A stretch of DNA of 43,163 bases. Origin: Dipetalonema caudispina. Its lineage: Eukaryota; Nematoda; Chromadorea; Rhabditida; Onchocercidae. The DNA is taken from assembly GCA_013365325.1 (NCBI GenBank), contig JABVXV010000427.1, positions 1-43,163 of the forward strand, given 5' to 3'. Positions 22,246-34,101 of this stretch are shown here, in pieces. Both the position numbers and the translations under genes were made by a program. The first letter of the stretch is position 1. Each line of letters begins with the position of its first letter. The notes below the pieces were generated by a model that was not told where the DNA came from, made no database searches, and worked only from the letters and a program-made list of their open reading frames with translations.

Positions 22246-24031
22246 TTACTGCAACAATATAGCAAAAATTAAATTGAATTGTCCTCTATGGAAAGAAGAA
22301 AACAAAAAAGAGAACACTTAAATCAAGTTTGAAATCGACGATTAGTGGATTCAATTTTAGATGACTTTTTTGATATCATTCAAATGAAAAGAGTAAAATG
22401 CTATTTTCATTACACAGAATTTCCAAAAATGACGTCAATAAACAACATTAATGAACATTTTAAGATCGCAATCAAAAAAAGCCTTCTTTTTTTTTCACTT
22501 CTCTGTCTACGATAAATTAATTCAATCTTCTTCAATAATAATGATCAGAAGATTTTTTTCTTTTCTCTCAGGGAAAAATGAGTAAACATTTGATTTCGTG
22601 ATTTCTATTTTTCGATATTTGCCGTAAATTTATTCAAATAATACAACGAAATAGAACAGCGAAAAAAAAAAAGAGAAGGAAAAAAAACTGTTAGTTATCA
22701 AATTTAAAAATTATGAAAAAATTAAATCTACGAAAATTAATAATTCTAATCTCATTTTAACAAATTTAATGAAATATTTAAATGAATATAGAATATTCAT
22801 TTAAATATTTACTGTAGCAATATTCATTACTGTTGTTGCTGTAGTAATGGTTTTATTACTATTGCTGTAGGTTTTATGAGTATAAAGAAAAAAAAAAGAA
22901 AATTTCCAACAATTTAGTTAATCGAATGAGACCAATTAATTCGATATTAATTATTATTAACTTCTTTCAGGAAATCAATCCTGTTCAATGATTTCCCGGA
23001 ACTATCCCGTGTTACCGGGGATGTTTATAATAAATACCAATGGATAATACCTGGAGTTTTTCGATCTAATAACACTTCGCGTGCTTTCTCATTGAAGCCA
23101 CGATGTGGTGCTGCTGTTTGAACATCTTTTTTTACACTTTTACTCGGCATATTCTAAAATTAAATTAAATTAAACTTACAAAATGAAATAGGAATATCTG
23201 ATAATTTGACATAGGTTGAATTATCTAACAGTATGCGAATATTTTTATTGGATAGAAAAAGTCGAAAAAAAGCCAAGGCAGTATTTTAATTACAGCACAA
23301 AATGAGCAATTACGAATTTCACAGCATAATGTCTATAGCATTTAAATAAAGTTGACATTTATTTTGATCATTGAAATTAAATTATCCAAAAAGTGAACTT
23401 ATTTTGGCTTCAAAAAGAAAAAAAAAAAGATGATTGATAAATTCAGAAGATTCATTGAACGGGTGAAAAATGTTGTAAAGTAACATTAGGTAATAAAATT
23501 AATTTAGATTAAGTTAATTTTTTTTTTCCTACAAATATTAATCAATTGAAATTACTAACAAGAATTTTTAGTAAAATTTGTTAACATTATCAGTAAAAGC
23601 TATAAAAGGAAAAAAATTAATATATTTGCAAGAAATAATTATTTTAATTCATTACATATTTAACTGGTTGTTATTTTCATTAACGTAACATTTAAATGTG
23701 ATCATAAAATGATCACATTATATTTATGGGAAATGTATGTTAATAGGATGAAAAATTATTGCTTATCAATTTCACTATGCATGTATGACAATTTTACAAA
23801 TTTCATATTAAATAATTCTTTTTCTACTCATTCATCTATCATATGTAATTTTTATCATACAAAAATATTTATTAATTATTAATATAGAATAAATCTTACA
23901 GGTAATTTGTCACATGTAACCGATTGTGATTCCAATAAAATTCCTCGAACTTTTTGGCTAAATCCACGATGTGATGCTCCATCTTTTTGTTCTTGTGTTG
24001 TATCATCGTTGCTTGCATTTGTATCAGTCAT
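20993..24031 (-). CDS. small protein with three HRGF-type motif repeats (unrecognised)
   Basis: Not a family I recognise. Minus-strand exons: 23900-24031 (ATG at 24031), 23051-23153, 20993-21045 (TGA at 20993); they join in phase to about 95 residues, hydrophilic, with no signal peptide or membrane segment. Each exon carries one copy of a short motif: HRGFSQKVRGILL in exon 1, HRGFNEKAREVLL in exon 2, and KGSEKIRQLL at the very C-terminus. The pattern is roughly basic-Gly-x-x-[EQ]-K-x-R-x-x-L-L and suggests exon duplication. Introns are long for the locus (746 and 2005 nt) and contain strong hairpins. A possible spliced-leader acceptor TTTAAG ends at 24050, 18 bases before the ATG. Alternative ending: reading through the exon 2 donor adds IIHWYLL and a TAA at about 23028. 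The third exon is preferred because it contains the third motif copy. Gene reality fairly likely; function unknown. Confidence 0.65.
21205..21274. other. near-perfect 33-bp hairpin in intron 2 of the small gene
   Basis: Arms 21205-21237 and 21242-21274 pair with only three non-Watson-Crick positions around a 4-nt AAAA loop. The size (about 70 nt) resembles a precursor hairpin for a small RNA or a short foldback transposon. No target-site duplication is evident. Confidence 0.55.
22069..22140. repeat. two tandem copies of a 36-bp unit
   Basis: Units starting at 22069 and 22105 (each beginning TCAAATTAATTT) are nearly identical through ATTAACAAATTAC, then diverge near their ends. Intronic to the small minus-strand gene. 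Confidence 0.75.
22772..22810. other. perfect 18-bp hairpin in intron 2 of the small gene
   Basis: Arms 22772-22789 and 22793-22810 are exact reverse complements with a 3-nt loop. They are followed by a patch rich in CTGTAG/TTGCTG repeats (about 22812-22872). Confidence 0.55.
23695..23719. other. perfect 11-bp hairpin in intron 1 of the small gene
   Basis: AATGTGATCAT (23695-23705) and ATGATCACATT (23709-23719) with an AAA loop. Flanking TAACATTT and AAATGTATGTTA can extend the pairing imperfectly to about 23687-23743. Confidence 0.5.
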
Positions 24032-27000
24032 CGTTTTATGCAAGAAATTCTTAAAGAAAAACAAAAAAAAAAAAAAAAAAGATTTAATAAACAAATGTAA
24101 ATGAAAAAAAAAAGAAATTTTTCATAAGTATATATTATACATAATTTCTTTTTCAACATTTTATATTTATGTGAAAAAACGAAATTTTTATAAAAAAAAA
24201 AAAAAAAAATTTAAGCCTTATATTATATATGTTAAAGAATGAAATTTTTACACATAATATTGTCATTTTTTTCAAAAAAGTGAAAATGTGATACTTTTTA
24301 TGGATTGTGTAGTAAAAAGTGTAAGGAGATCAAAGAAATTGAAAGAATGATTTTAACATCGACATTATAAACAACAAAGAATAGCTTCATCCATTAATTT
24401 ATCAATCTATTTGTGTATCAATCAATCTAGTCTATCTCTGCTTTTTATGGTGTTACGACAATGTGGAAAATGTATTTTTGTTGAAATTAAACCAAATGTT
24501 TTCGATTTTTTTAATTGTCTTTGTGTTTTTCTTTTCATTTTATTTAATGCAAATCAACTTGCTAAATTCTTTTACTTTTTTCTTTTTATTTTTTCTTTTT
24601 TTTTTTTCTCCTTTTTGCTGAGATAATTGGACACAGCTGATTCATTTATCAACACTTAATTGATTAATTAGTTTACTACATACTTTTAATATCAGATCTT
24701 TGATCACATTTTTCATTCTTGTTTGCTTTAATTAAATTTTACAATTTTATAAAATGAAAAAAAAGAGCAATGGCTTTAGATTATGGAAAAATTATTCATA
24801 ACAACAATACTGACAATAGTATTTTCTATTTAATTCATTCAATTAATTGAAAGATTTACAAAAAAAAAGAAAAAAAAAATTAGTGATTAATAAAACCAAT
24901 GAAATATGTGTTCCAAGGATACTGTAAGGATGAAAAAGTATGAATAATGAATGAAAGTATACTGTAGTACGAAGTACACCAAATTTATCTCTTAAATACG
25001 ATTGTAGCAACAATAAAATATACTTTGGGAAAGCAAAAAAAAAAAAAAAAAAATCGAAGATAAGGCAAACAGGGAATTTTTGAGTTAACTGGAATGATAT
25101 TTTTCAAATTTTGGTGAAAAAAAAAAAAATAAAGCGAAGCTAAAATATGCGGACAACAACAATATACAACAGAAAAGCTTTTGAAGTAAAAAAATTGAAA
25201 GATTTATTGGAAAAAGGCAGCAAAAAAAAAAAAAAAATGGAAGAGTCAGAAAAAAAAAAAGAGCCAAAAGAAGAAAGAAAACAGAGGAAGAAGAAGAAAA
25301 GATAAAATTTGAAATTTCAAATGAATAACATTTTCTTGTAGGCAAATATTTGCATTGTGAATTCGTTTTTATAACTAGACTTTTTGCACATAATTAATTT
25401 ATGCTTCAATTTATTAATAAAACAAGAGTTAAAAGGACGAAAGTCAGTGAGGTGTAATTACATCGGTAATGAAAATAAAAATGAGTTAAAATGGAAAAGG
25501 AAGAGAAGGAAAAACAGTTATTTGGCAAAAGTCTTAATTTAAGATTAATTGAAATTACATGAAATAGTAATGAAGAATTTGCAATGGTTCGATTTTTCGT
25601 TTTTTGTTTATTTATAGAAGATTAATGCAATAAATAAATCGAAAATATTCGCTGGCAAAATTTGTAAAATTTTTTAATTAAAAAGTTTTTGAGGAAACGA
25701 AAGTATTTGATTAATGAATTCTTAATATACGTATGTAATCTGACAAATACAATTTCAACAGAAAAAAAAAGAAAGGAAAAAAACAGACTTATAAAGAAAA
25801 ATTTACAAATTATGCAAGTGATTATAACTTTTTGAGAATGATTATTATTTTAATAAGCCTCAGAATTTTCATATTTATGTGCATATTAAATATCAGTGGT
25901 CAGATAAATTATGGAAAATAACTTGATTGTAACGCTTAAATTTTAAATTTTTAATAGGTAATACATATCATATTTTGTTATATTTAATATAAATTTGATA
26001 TAAAAAGTATATATGACAGAAAAAAATATGTAATTAAAGAAAAAAAAAACAGAAAAAAAAAAGATTGCGGAATAAAATATAAGCTTTTAACTAGAAAATT
26101 TTGCCAAAATAAACCTATTGTAGGGAAATTTCTTCTTTAAATAATAGGTTATAATTTCGCTTAACATATATAATTTATAATGTATTGGATGAGAATTTGG
26201 GAAGAGATATAAAATTTTTACCTTCGATCAGTCATATAAATTCATCCATAAAAATGATTATACATAAATTATGTTAGTTTTCAACAAAAATTAAAAAAAA
26301 AAAAAATTATTGCTAATATTTTTCAAAATGGGAGAAAATAAAAGTAATAAGAGCATTGATTGTTATTGGATAAATTTTAAGGTTATTTTAAAATTTATTA
26401 TTTCTATTGAAATCTTGTAGCATTCATAAAATTGCAAAAAAGAAAATGATTGAAATGTTCCAAAACATTGTAGCATTATAGTAGGAAGTAGAAATTTTTA
26501 AATTTGGACAAATTTTTCAACTCTCTAAAGTATAAACGCAATTACTATTTCAAATTCGTGCATTAGCAAATCGATGCAACGATTTAGAAATAAATTCCTC
26601 GAAGGGAAAAACTGCTGAGAAATTTAGGAAATATTTGCCAATGTAACGTTTTCAATAATATTGAAAGAAAATAATTGGAAATTATTTATGCCATAGGATA
26701 ACTAAATTGCTTGTTAAATAATGGTGTAATAATTTATGTGAAGAAAAATTTATTTTTCGATTTTTTGGATGGAAAAAGAAATTGGATAGTTTAATTAGTT
26801 TTGGATCGAATTTTGTATCATTTTTTGAAATCAACTTTTTTTCAAAAAAAAATTTAATTCCCTTAAACAAAACGCTTTTGAATACTCATTTTCTCATCAT
26901 TTATGACGATTATCTCTGGATGGAAATTCAATCCAATTAAAGCAGAAGAATTATTCCTTTTCCTTAACTTTCTTTTGATGGTTTTAAAAAAAGAAATTGA

Positions 27001-30000
27001 AATTTTTTCATTTTGTTTTTCTTTAAATTGACTTTTGTTAATTTTTCTTTCATAATGCAAAAGAAAAGCAACCGAAAAACGGGAAATTTGAAAAAAATTT
27101 TGAAATGTAATTAAAGCAAAGTGAAAATTTTCAGGATTGCAATGAAATAAACTTAACGATGATTGGAAGGTTAAGAAAAAAAACAAAATTGTTGAATGTC
27201 GTTTTGATTTGAGTTTATTTGATCGTTAATAGTAGCGAAAAAAAAAAAAAGAATGAAAAAAAAAAAAAAAAAGAAAAGGAATGAAAAAAAGGAAAACAAC
27301 AAAAGGCGGATTTTGTTAGGATATATTCATGAAATTTTAACATTTTTGTGTTACACTTTTAGCACAAGAAGAAATGCAAAAGAAAAATTTTTTTCTTTTT
27401 TAAAATTAAAATAAAGCACCTGTCAGCTTGGCAATAACTATTTTATTCATAAGGTATGAAACGAAAAAAAAAAATGAAAAGAGTTAGCAAATAGTGGAAA
27501 AAAAGAGAGGAAAAGTAGCATAAAAAATATGATGCATAATACTAATAATTTGTTGTAAAAGTGCTGTTTTAAAAAAAAAAAAAAAAATGGAAAAACGAAA
27601 TTTGTAACTAAAATCTTTAAAAATAGCTTAATAAAATTCATCTTTTTCTGAAAATGGTATGTAAAAATGATACGAAGTAAATTATCAGATCCTTTAATGA
27701 AATTGAGAGAGAGAGAGGGGATGAGAAGAGAGATAAATAGTGGGGAAGGAAATAATAATAATGGTGATAATATTGAATTTAGCCCTCAATATCAAACTTC
27801 AAAGCAAAAAGCATTTTAAGGCTAACTTCATCCAATTATTGCTAATAGTTAAGCTATCAATAACTTCTACCTTATTAGATGAGGCTAAAAATAATGCGGA
27901 AAAAGCGGAAGGGGCGGTAAATAAGCGAAGGAATTTGTCGTTAGATATATGTTTGATACATTGAAATACGCTTTTTTTTTTTTTTTTTTTTTCAAACATT
28001 TCAAAAATGACCAGCAATTATTTGCTTTTAAATTACAAGAAAATTTTTAGTGACACATTCATCCATTTCAAAAATAGGCACTGTGAATTTGATGAAAGAT
28101 TATTTCAATTTTACAAAAAAGTTTTTCAGACAATTTCAATTTTATCAACGATTATTAAAATAGCAAATAATTTGAATATTTGTTAGCAAAGTAATTAAGC
28201 AAAAAAATAGTTTTATTGATGAATTGGTAAGATTTTGAAGAAGCTAAATGATGAATAAGTCAATTGAAATGCTTTTTCCTTTTTAAGATATAATAAATAA
28301 ATATATAATACTTCTAAGACAGTTTTCTTATTTTACGAAAATTTTTCAAAAAAAAAAAAAAAAAGAAAAAAGCAAAATGATTTCCTTTGCTTTTTTTTCC
28401 TCTCTTTTTTAAAGTTTTTCCTTATTCTTTCTTCTTTTTTCGTCAATGACATCATTTAGATGATTTTTTCATTCACATAATTATTATCCTAAAACCTAAG
28501 CTTAAAATTTATTTTAACTTTCAGATTGTTTTTTGATCACTTTGAAATGATTACTTGTGATTGGGTCTAAATAATGGTGACAAGATCATATGTAATATAT
28601 TGCATCAATTTTAAATAAATAATGATAATTATATGATAAGTAACTGTAAACAATTATATCGATGAGATAAAACATAAGGTTAAATTTGAATTGTATAGTA
28701 CTTAATGCTAATTATAAATAATAATATTAATTTGGGAATACCTAAACGTATTAATGACGTAATATCTAAGGTATGATAATTGCATTGTACGTAACATTAA
28801 TTACAAGAAAGGATATTAATTAGATAATATATAATGTTAAATTTAAATAGTAATAATTAGGTAACAGTTAACATTACTCGTAAATAATATAAGCGATGAC
28901 GTTTATGTATAAATTTCTCGTTACATTCATTAAAATTTTCGAAATATATCATAATAAAAATTTTTTTCTTTTTTTTTTTTTTTTTTGCCTAATTATTTTA
29001 TGTTTATGCTATCTTCGAGCAGTTTATACAAAATGTACAACTTATACGATCAATAATTTTTAATCAAATTACAAATCAAATGCATTGATTAGGTGATTAA
29101 TAAGAGGAAAACAATCTTGAATTGATGTTGAAATATTTGCATAGTTCATAATTGCAAAATTGATAGCATTGTTCGAATTAAAATGAATGATATGAAAATT
29201 TGGCGATTTTGATTGAAGTGCCTTTTAAGTATTGATGATTGTTGTGGGATTGAAGTTTACAGCTGGAAAAATTTGCGATAAATAGTAAACAAACATCTCT
29301 AAAGTCTTTCGGAAATAAATGTGTTTTTAACTTACATCCAACATATTTTTCGTTAACTTTTCGTAAATAATGTAAAAACTTCAAATTGATATTTCAATAA
29401 AAGGAGAAAAAAAATGTCATTTCCTGTTCAAATTCTTAGATAAAGTATATAAAATATCGGAAGTTCATTGCAATTTTACATAATTAAATTTGAAAGATGA
29501 TAATGCTTAATCGAAATTAAATTTATACTGGTATATAGAATAATATATCAATTTGCTAATGAAAGTTAACTAATCGTATGGCATATAATTTCATTATTTT
29601 TCATATGAGGTTAAAAGTATAAAAAAAAATTTTTTCAAAAAGAAAAAAACAGAATAATTTAAAATCGAAGAAAAATTGTCGCAATATTCTGTAACTTCGA
29701 AATAGTAAGAAATTTCTCGAACAAAAATAAGTGCTAACAAGGCCACTGTTAGGTTAAAAATAATTGAATGCAACGTACAACTGATTAATTTGAGCCAAGA
29801 AAGTATTAATAGAACCTTTTTGCTCATTTCCTTTCATTTTCCTTTTCTTTTTTTTTTTTTTTTTTTTTTTTACTTTTTTCCTTTTCTTATCCTTTTATTT
29901 GATATTTGTGGAACTTTTCAATGATTTTTGACTAAATCAAGTTTGGTTGAGTCTTTTCAATATTGCTTCAGCATTTAAATTAAATCTTTTTTTTTTTCTT

Positions 30001-31560
30001 CCTTTCGTCTTTTTACTTTCTTTTCTCTTTCTTTTTTATTTTCTCATAAATTATTTTTCTGAAGAAAAATTTAAGTAAATAAAAGAAGAGAAACAAATCA
30101 ATTGAAATTCCATTTTAACTAAAAATCCGAAGAAAAAAGGCCAAAAATGATTTGCAGCAGCATTGTTAAGAAAAATGGTTGATAAACAGAAGTGTAAATT
30201 TTTTTTTTTTTTTTTTGAAATTTTTTCTATAATTGGCAAATTTCCCAACTGCAAATTTTACTTTCATTTGATGAAATTTCATCTCAAGTGGTTAATTGCT
30301 CGTGAAAACTTTTTCCTGTAAAATGATATTTAAAGAAGTTGGAATTTTTATCATACTGATAACAAATTACATTTGTTTCTTTGATCAAACATTCAATGAA
30401 ATTGAATTCTGAACTCAAACAGGATAAATAACCATCAAAAATATCACTGTTTAAATTTAGAATTAATAATTTAATAGGAATCTCATTGGAAAAAATGATG
30501 GAATATTGGAAATTGCTAATATTTTTTAGAAGGGAAGGATTTGAATATAACACTAATTTCCTTTTTTTTTTTAAATCAAAGCATCAAGAAGAAAAATGAT
30601 GTCATTCATTTTCATTTCTGTCCTTTGATTTTTTCCTTTTATTTTTTGGTTTTAATTTCGTTTTTGTTTTCCTTTTTTGTTTGAAAAAAAAAAAAAAAAA
30701 AAGAGAAAATATTGATGAAATCCTTAGTAACCATCAATTTTCATAAGAAAAATTTACAATTATAATTTCGACTCTTCAATTCCTATCATTTAGCAATGCT
30801 TAATTAAAGCAAAATTGTAGGTTAAAATTTTGCAATTCTTTATTATAATACTTTTACATTCTCTATGCTTTTAAATTTAATTTCATTTAAATAATTTCTT
30901 TTTTTTAAATCCTCGCCCACTTTTTCCCCTGTCCACATTTCCCATAATTTCTTCCCACTGTTCTCTTAATATATTTGCTTATTATTTCATTGATATTCCT
31001 ATTAAATTATTCCATCAATTAATTAAAAATTATGACAATACCATCTACTTTCAATTTTAAATTAGTCTTTTTATTCAATTTAAAAATCGCCTTACAACAA
31101 TAATATTATGATAATTTAGAATGAAATATGTTTTAGTTATGCTAGAAGAAGTTAGGACAGAGAGATATTACCGGAAGAAGATGTGATAGAGAGATTTTTT
31201 AGGTAAGTAAAACGATAAGGTTTTCTAAGGAAGTAAAACAGAGAGATACTTTGCGCAAAGTTTAATAGTAAGAACATGGACTAGGAAGTAATTTGAATGA
31301 GGTTATTAAAGATGAAATTATTAATAATTAAAAAAGCAATGAAAAATTCAGTAAGTCAAGTAAAAATTAAAAAAAAAGAAAAAAATTTAGATATTATATT
31401 TAAATTTGAAGAGGTAATGATGGCATAAATAAAATAATAAATGGAAATGAATTAGCATAAATATGTAAAAACATAAAAATTTTTATGATAAATATATCGT
31501 AGAATGTAAAACAATGCTAATTGTTACATTTATTATTGTAAGAGAATAATTACATCAATC
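24032..31560. other. 7.5 kb with no supportable gene
   Basis: Very AT-rich with many poly-A/T runs and polypurine tracts (for example 25190-25305 and 27235-27300). I found no exon with family resemblance and no consistent splice structure on either strand. Open frames here are short and have low-complexity (Phe/Lys/Leu-rich) composition. A GC-richer segment at about 27780-27960 stands out. A short stem AACCTATT/AATAGGTT lies near 26112-26150. The region may hold distant regulatory DNA for either neighbour. Confidence 0.5.
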
Positions 31561-31565
31561 GATTT

Positions 31566-31608
31566 AGGTTCAAGCTTATTTTCAAATTCAGGTTCAGGTT
31601 TAGGTTCA
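31566..31608 (+). promoter_or_regulatory. AGGTTCA repeats before the kinase gene
   Basis: Three exact AGGTTCA copies at 31566-31572, 31590-31596 and 31602-31608, plus AGGTTTA at 31597-31603, all within 55 bases before the first exon. They resemble nuclear-receptor half-sites; a function is inference only. Confidence 0.3.
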
Positions 31609-31610
31609 GA

Positions 31611-31620
31611 TTTGGTACAG
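31611..31620 (+). promoter_or_regulatory. probable spliced-leader acceptor of the kinase gene
   Basis: TTTGGTACAG ends at 31620, leaving an 11-nt leader before the ATG at 31632. Short leaders after trans-splicing are usual in nematodes. Confidence 0.5.
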
Positions 31621-31631
31621 TTCAATTCATC

Positions 31632-34065
31632 ATGGCTTCAGTATATGATCAAAGTGTTATGCCAGGTGATTAGTACTCATCCTGTAAACTTTTTTCAACT
31701 GATTTAATTTTTTTTTTTTTTATGAATTTATCTATTATTGATTGGCATATCTTTTAATGCATTGATATTTTCAGCTTGAAAAATGAATTTATCAGTTAGG
31801 AATTAAAATTTTATCAAAAAAAAGCAATTATATGAATATATGTCTATGTATGTTTGATAATAATTTAAATGAATCAAGAAATTTATTATTTGATTGATGT
31901 ATTCATCAATATCTTCATATATTTTGATGAGCAAAAAAGCAAGAAAATAAATTTATTGTTTGGAATATATGAAATAATTAATAGTTCAGATAATTTAAAT
32001 GAAACGAAGGATTTGTTATCCACAAATGAAGTTATTACTGATCGTTTTATTGTGGAAGAAAAAATTGGGCAAGGAAGCTTTGGACAAATTTATAGGCATT
32101 TATATATTTATTTATCAATTTAACATTTTAATTTATTGAACATATTTTTTATTATATTTAATTCGATGAAATTCTATTATAGTTTGCTTATTATTCGCAG
32201 TGACTTTTTTTTTTTTTTCTTAGTTTGAAACTTTTTTAATTTCTAAAAATTTTTTCCAAAATACACGAATCATTTGTGTTTTTTGATTGGCAATATATTT
32301 TGGTAAAGTTTTAATGAAATGTCTAAGAATTGAATCATTGCTTCGCTTTTTTCACTCAAATCGTTTTCAATTACATTTCAATGAAGAAAAATTGATGAGG
32401 AGAGAAATGAAATAAATTAGCACAATTTGGATTAGAGAAAAATGATTAATTTAATGATTAATTTCAAAAAATGATTAAATTAGATTTACTCTTAACTTAT
32501 TCAATCTTTTCGATTAGTTAATTGTGGAATAATTTGCGTACTTTCCACTTTTGGGACTATTAATTCGCAAAATATTTTCAAGAATAAAGTGCAGTTTCTC
32601 CTCCATCCTACAATTTCCTCATCGGATAAGTGAAAACGGAGAGCTTTATCGATTCACTAGCTTTAATTTGAAATTTAATTGGAATTTTGAGATTTTGATC
32701 TGTGAGATATTTAAGAAAAAATAAGTGTAAACAAAAGACGAAATTGTTCTTTGAAATTAAGCTAAAAGTTTTAAAAAAAAATAGCTCTTCCTTATAAATA
32801 TCCCGTTTCACTTATAGAGGAAAGGATAAACGTCAAAAGCGTAACGTAGCAATAAAGATAGAACCAGAACATCATGGTGAATTAAATGATTCGCCGAATG
32901 ATCCACGTCGTTTAGTCATCGAACAACAAGTTCTTCTAGTTCTACGTAAAAAGGTCACTTAATCATTTTTTCTAATATCATTTATGATAGAAAGAATAAG
33001 AAAATAAAAATGAAAACTGAAATTTTATAAGCTTATTTGAATTAGAACTGATTAAGTTAACAAAAAACGAAAAGTTTTATGTACAGATTTTTCAGATTGA
33101 AATATAATAATACTAATTAGCTTAACTGACATCTAAGAAACTAAATATTTTTTTTAAAAATTAAATTTAAAAACAATTCTTCCTTTAATATCAATCAAAA
33201 ATGGTACCAATCAAATATATAATGGGTAATTTAAGTGGAACCTAAAGAAACTTATAATCTATTAATTGTCAAGAATGCTTTCAATTTAATTTAAGTTTTT
33301 ATTAAACAATTCGTACAAATTATTTTTAATAATAGATTTAACTTTGAAAATCATAAAGAAAAAAATTTGGAAGGAAAGAAGTAAGACAAAAAACATCCAA
33401 TCCTTAATATTATTGAAATTGTAAATAATTTAATTTTTAATAAATTCACATTTAAATTAATAGATTATTTTTTTTTATAAAAAAAAATTAAATACATTTT
33501 TTTTTTCTCATTTATTCTTAACAGATCTTCAGCCTAATATACCAATGATTTATGCAAGTGGTAAAACAGAAAAGAATTATCCGTACATTGTAATGCAAAT
33601 ATTGGGGAAAAATTTGACAACATTACGGAAAGAACGAACGGAACCAAAATTTACATTATCAACGGCATTCCGGATTGGTGAACAAGTAATTTATTATTAG
33701 ATTTCATACGTTGATTTTCTTCTCATTTCCAATAATTTTTAGAAAGAAATAAAATTGAATCGTTTTTTTTTTTCTTTTCTTCCTTTTGCTTTTAAGTAAA
33801 AATGCAAAATGAACTGAACTATTTAAAATTAATTTCTATTACCCAAAGGATTTACCATCTTAAAGCACATAGCCATAATGAAATTCATGATATAACTGAG
33901 ATTCAATTCACATTCATGAATTTTTCTTCCATTGTATGATGAAGACATCGATGACAACGATAGTTAGTAATTAATAATTATAATAAATAATGATAGTAAT
34001 TTTGACAATGATAACGAACGAAAACATTGATAATAAACGTGGTAACAATAATAACGATAATGTTA

Positions 34066-34101
<36 letters not shown>

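Noticed and set aside
25085..25345. Phe/Leu/Ser-rich minus-strand frame as a membrane protein
   Set aside because: It is the complement of a polypurine, poly-A-rich tract; low complexity and no conserved features.
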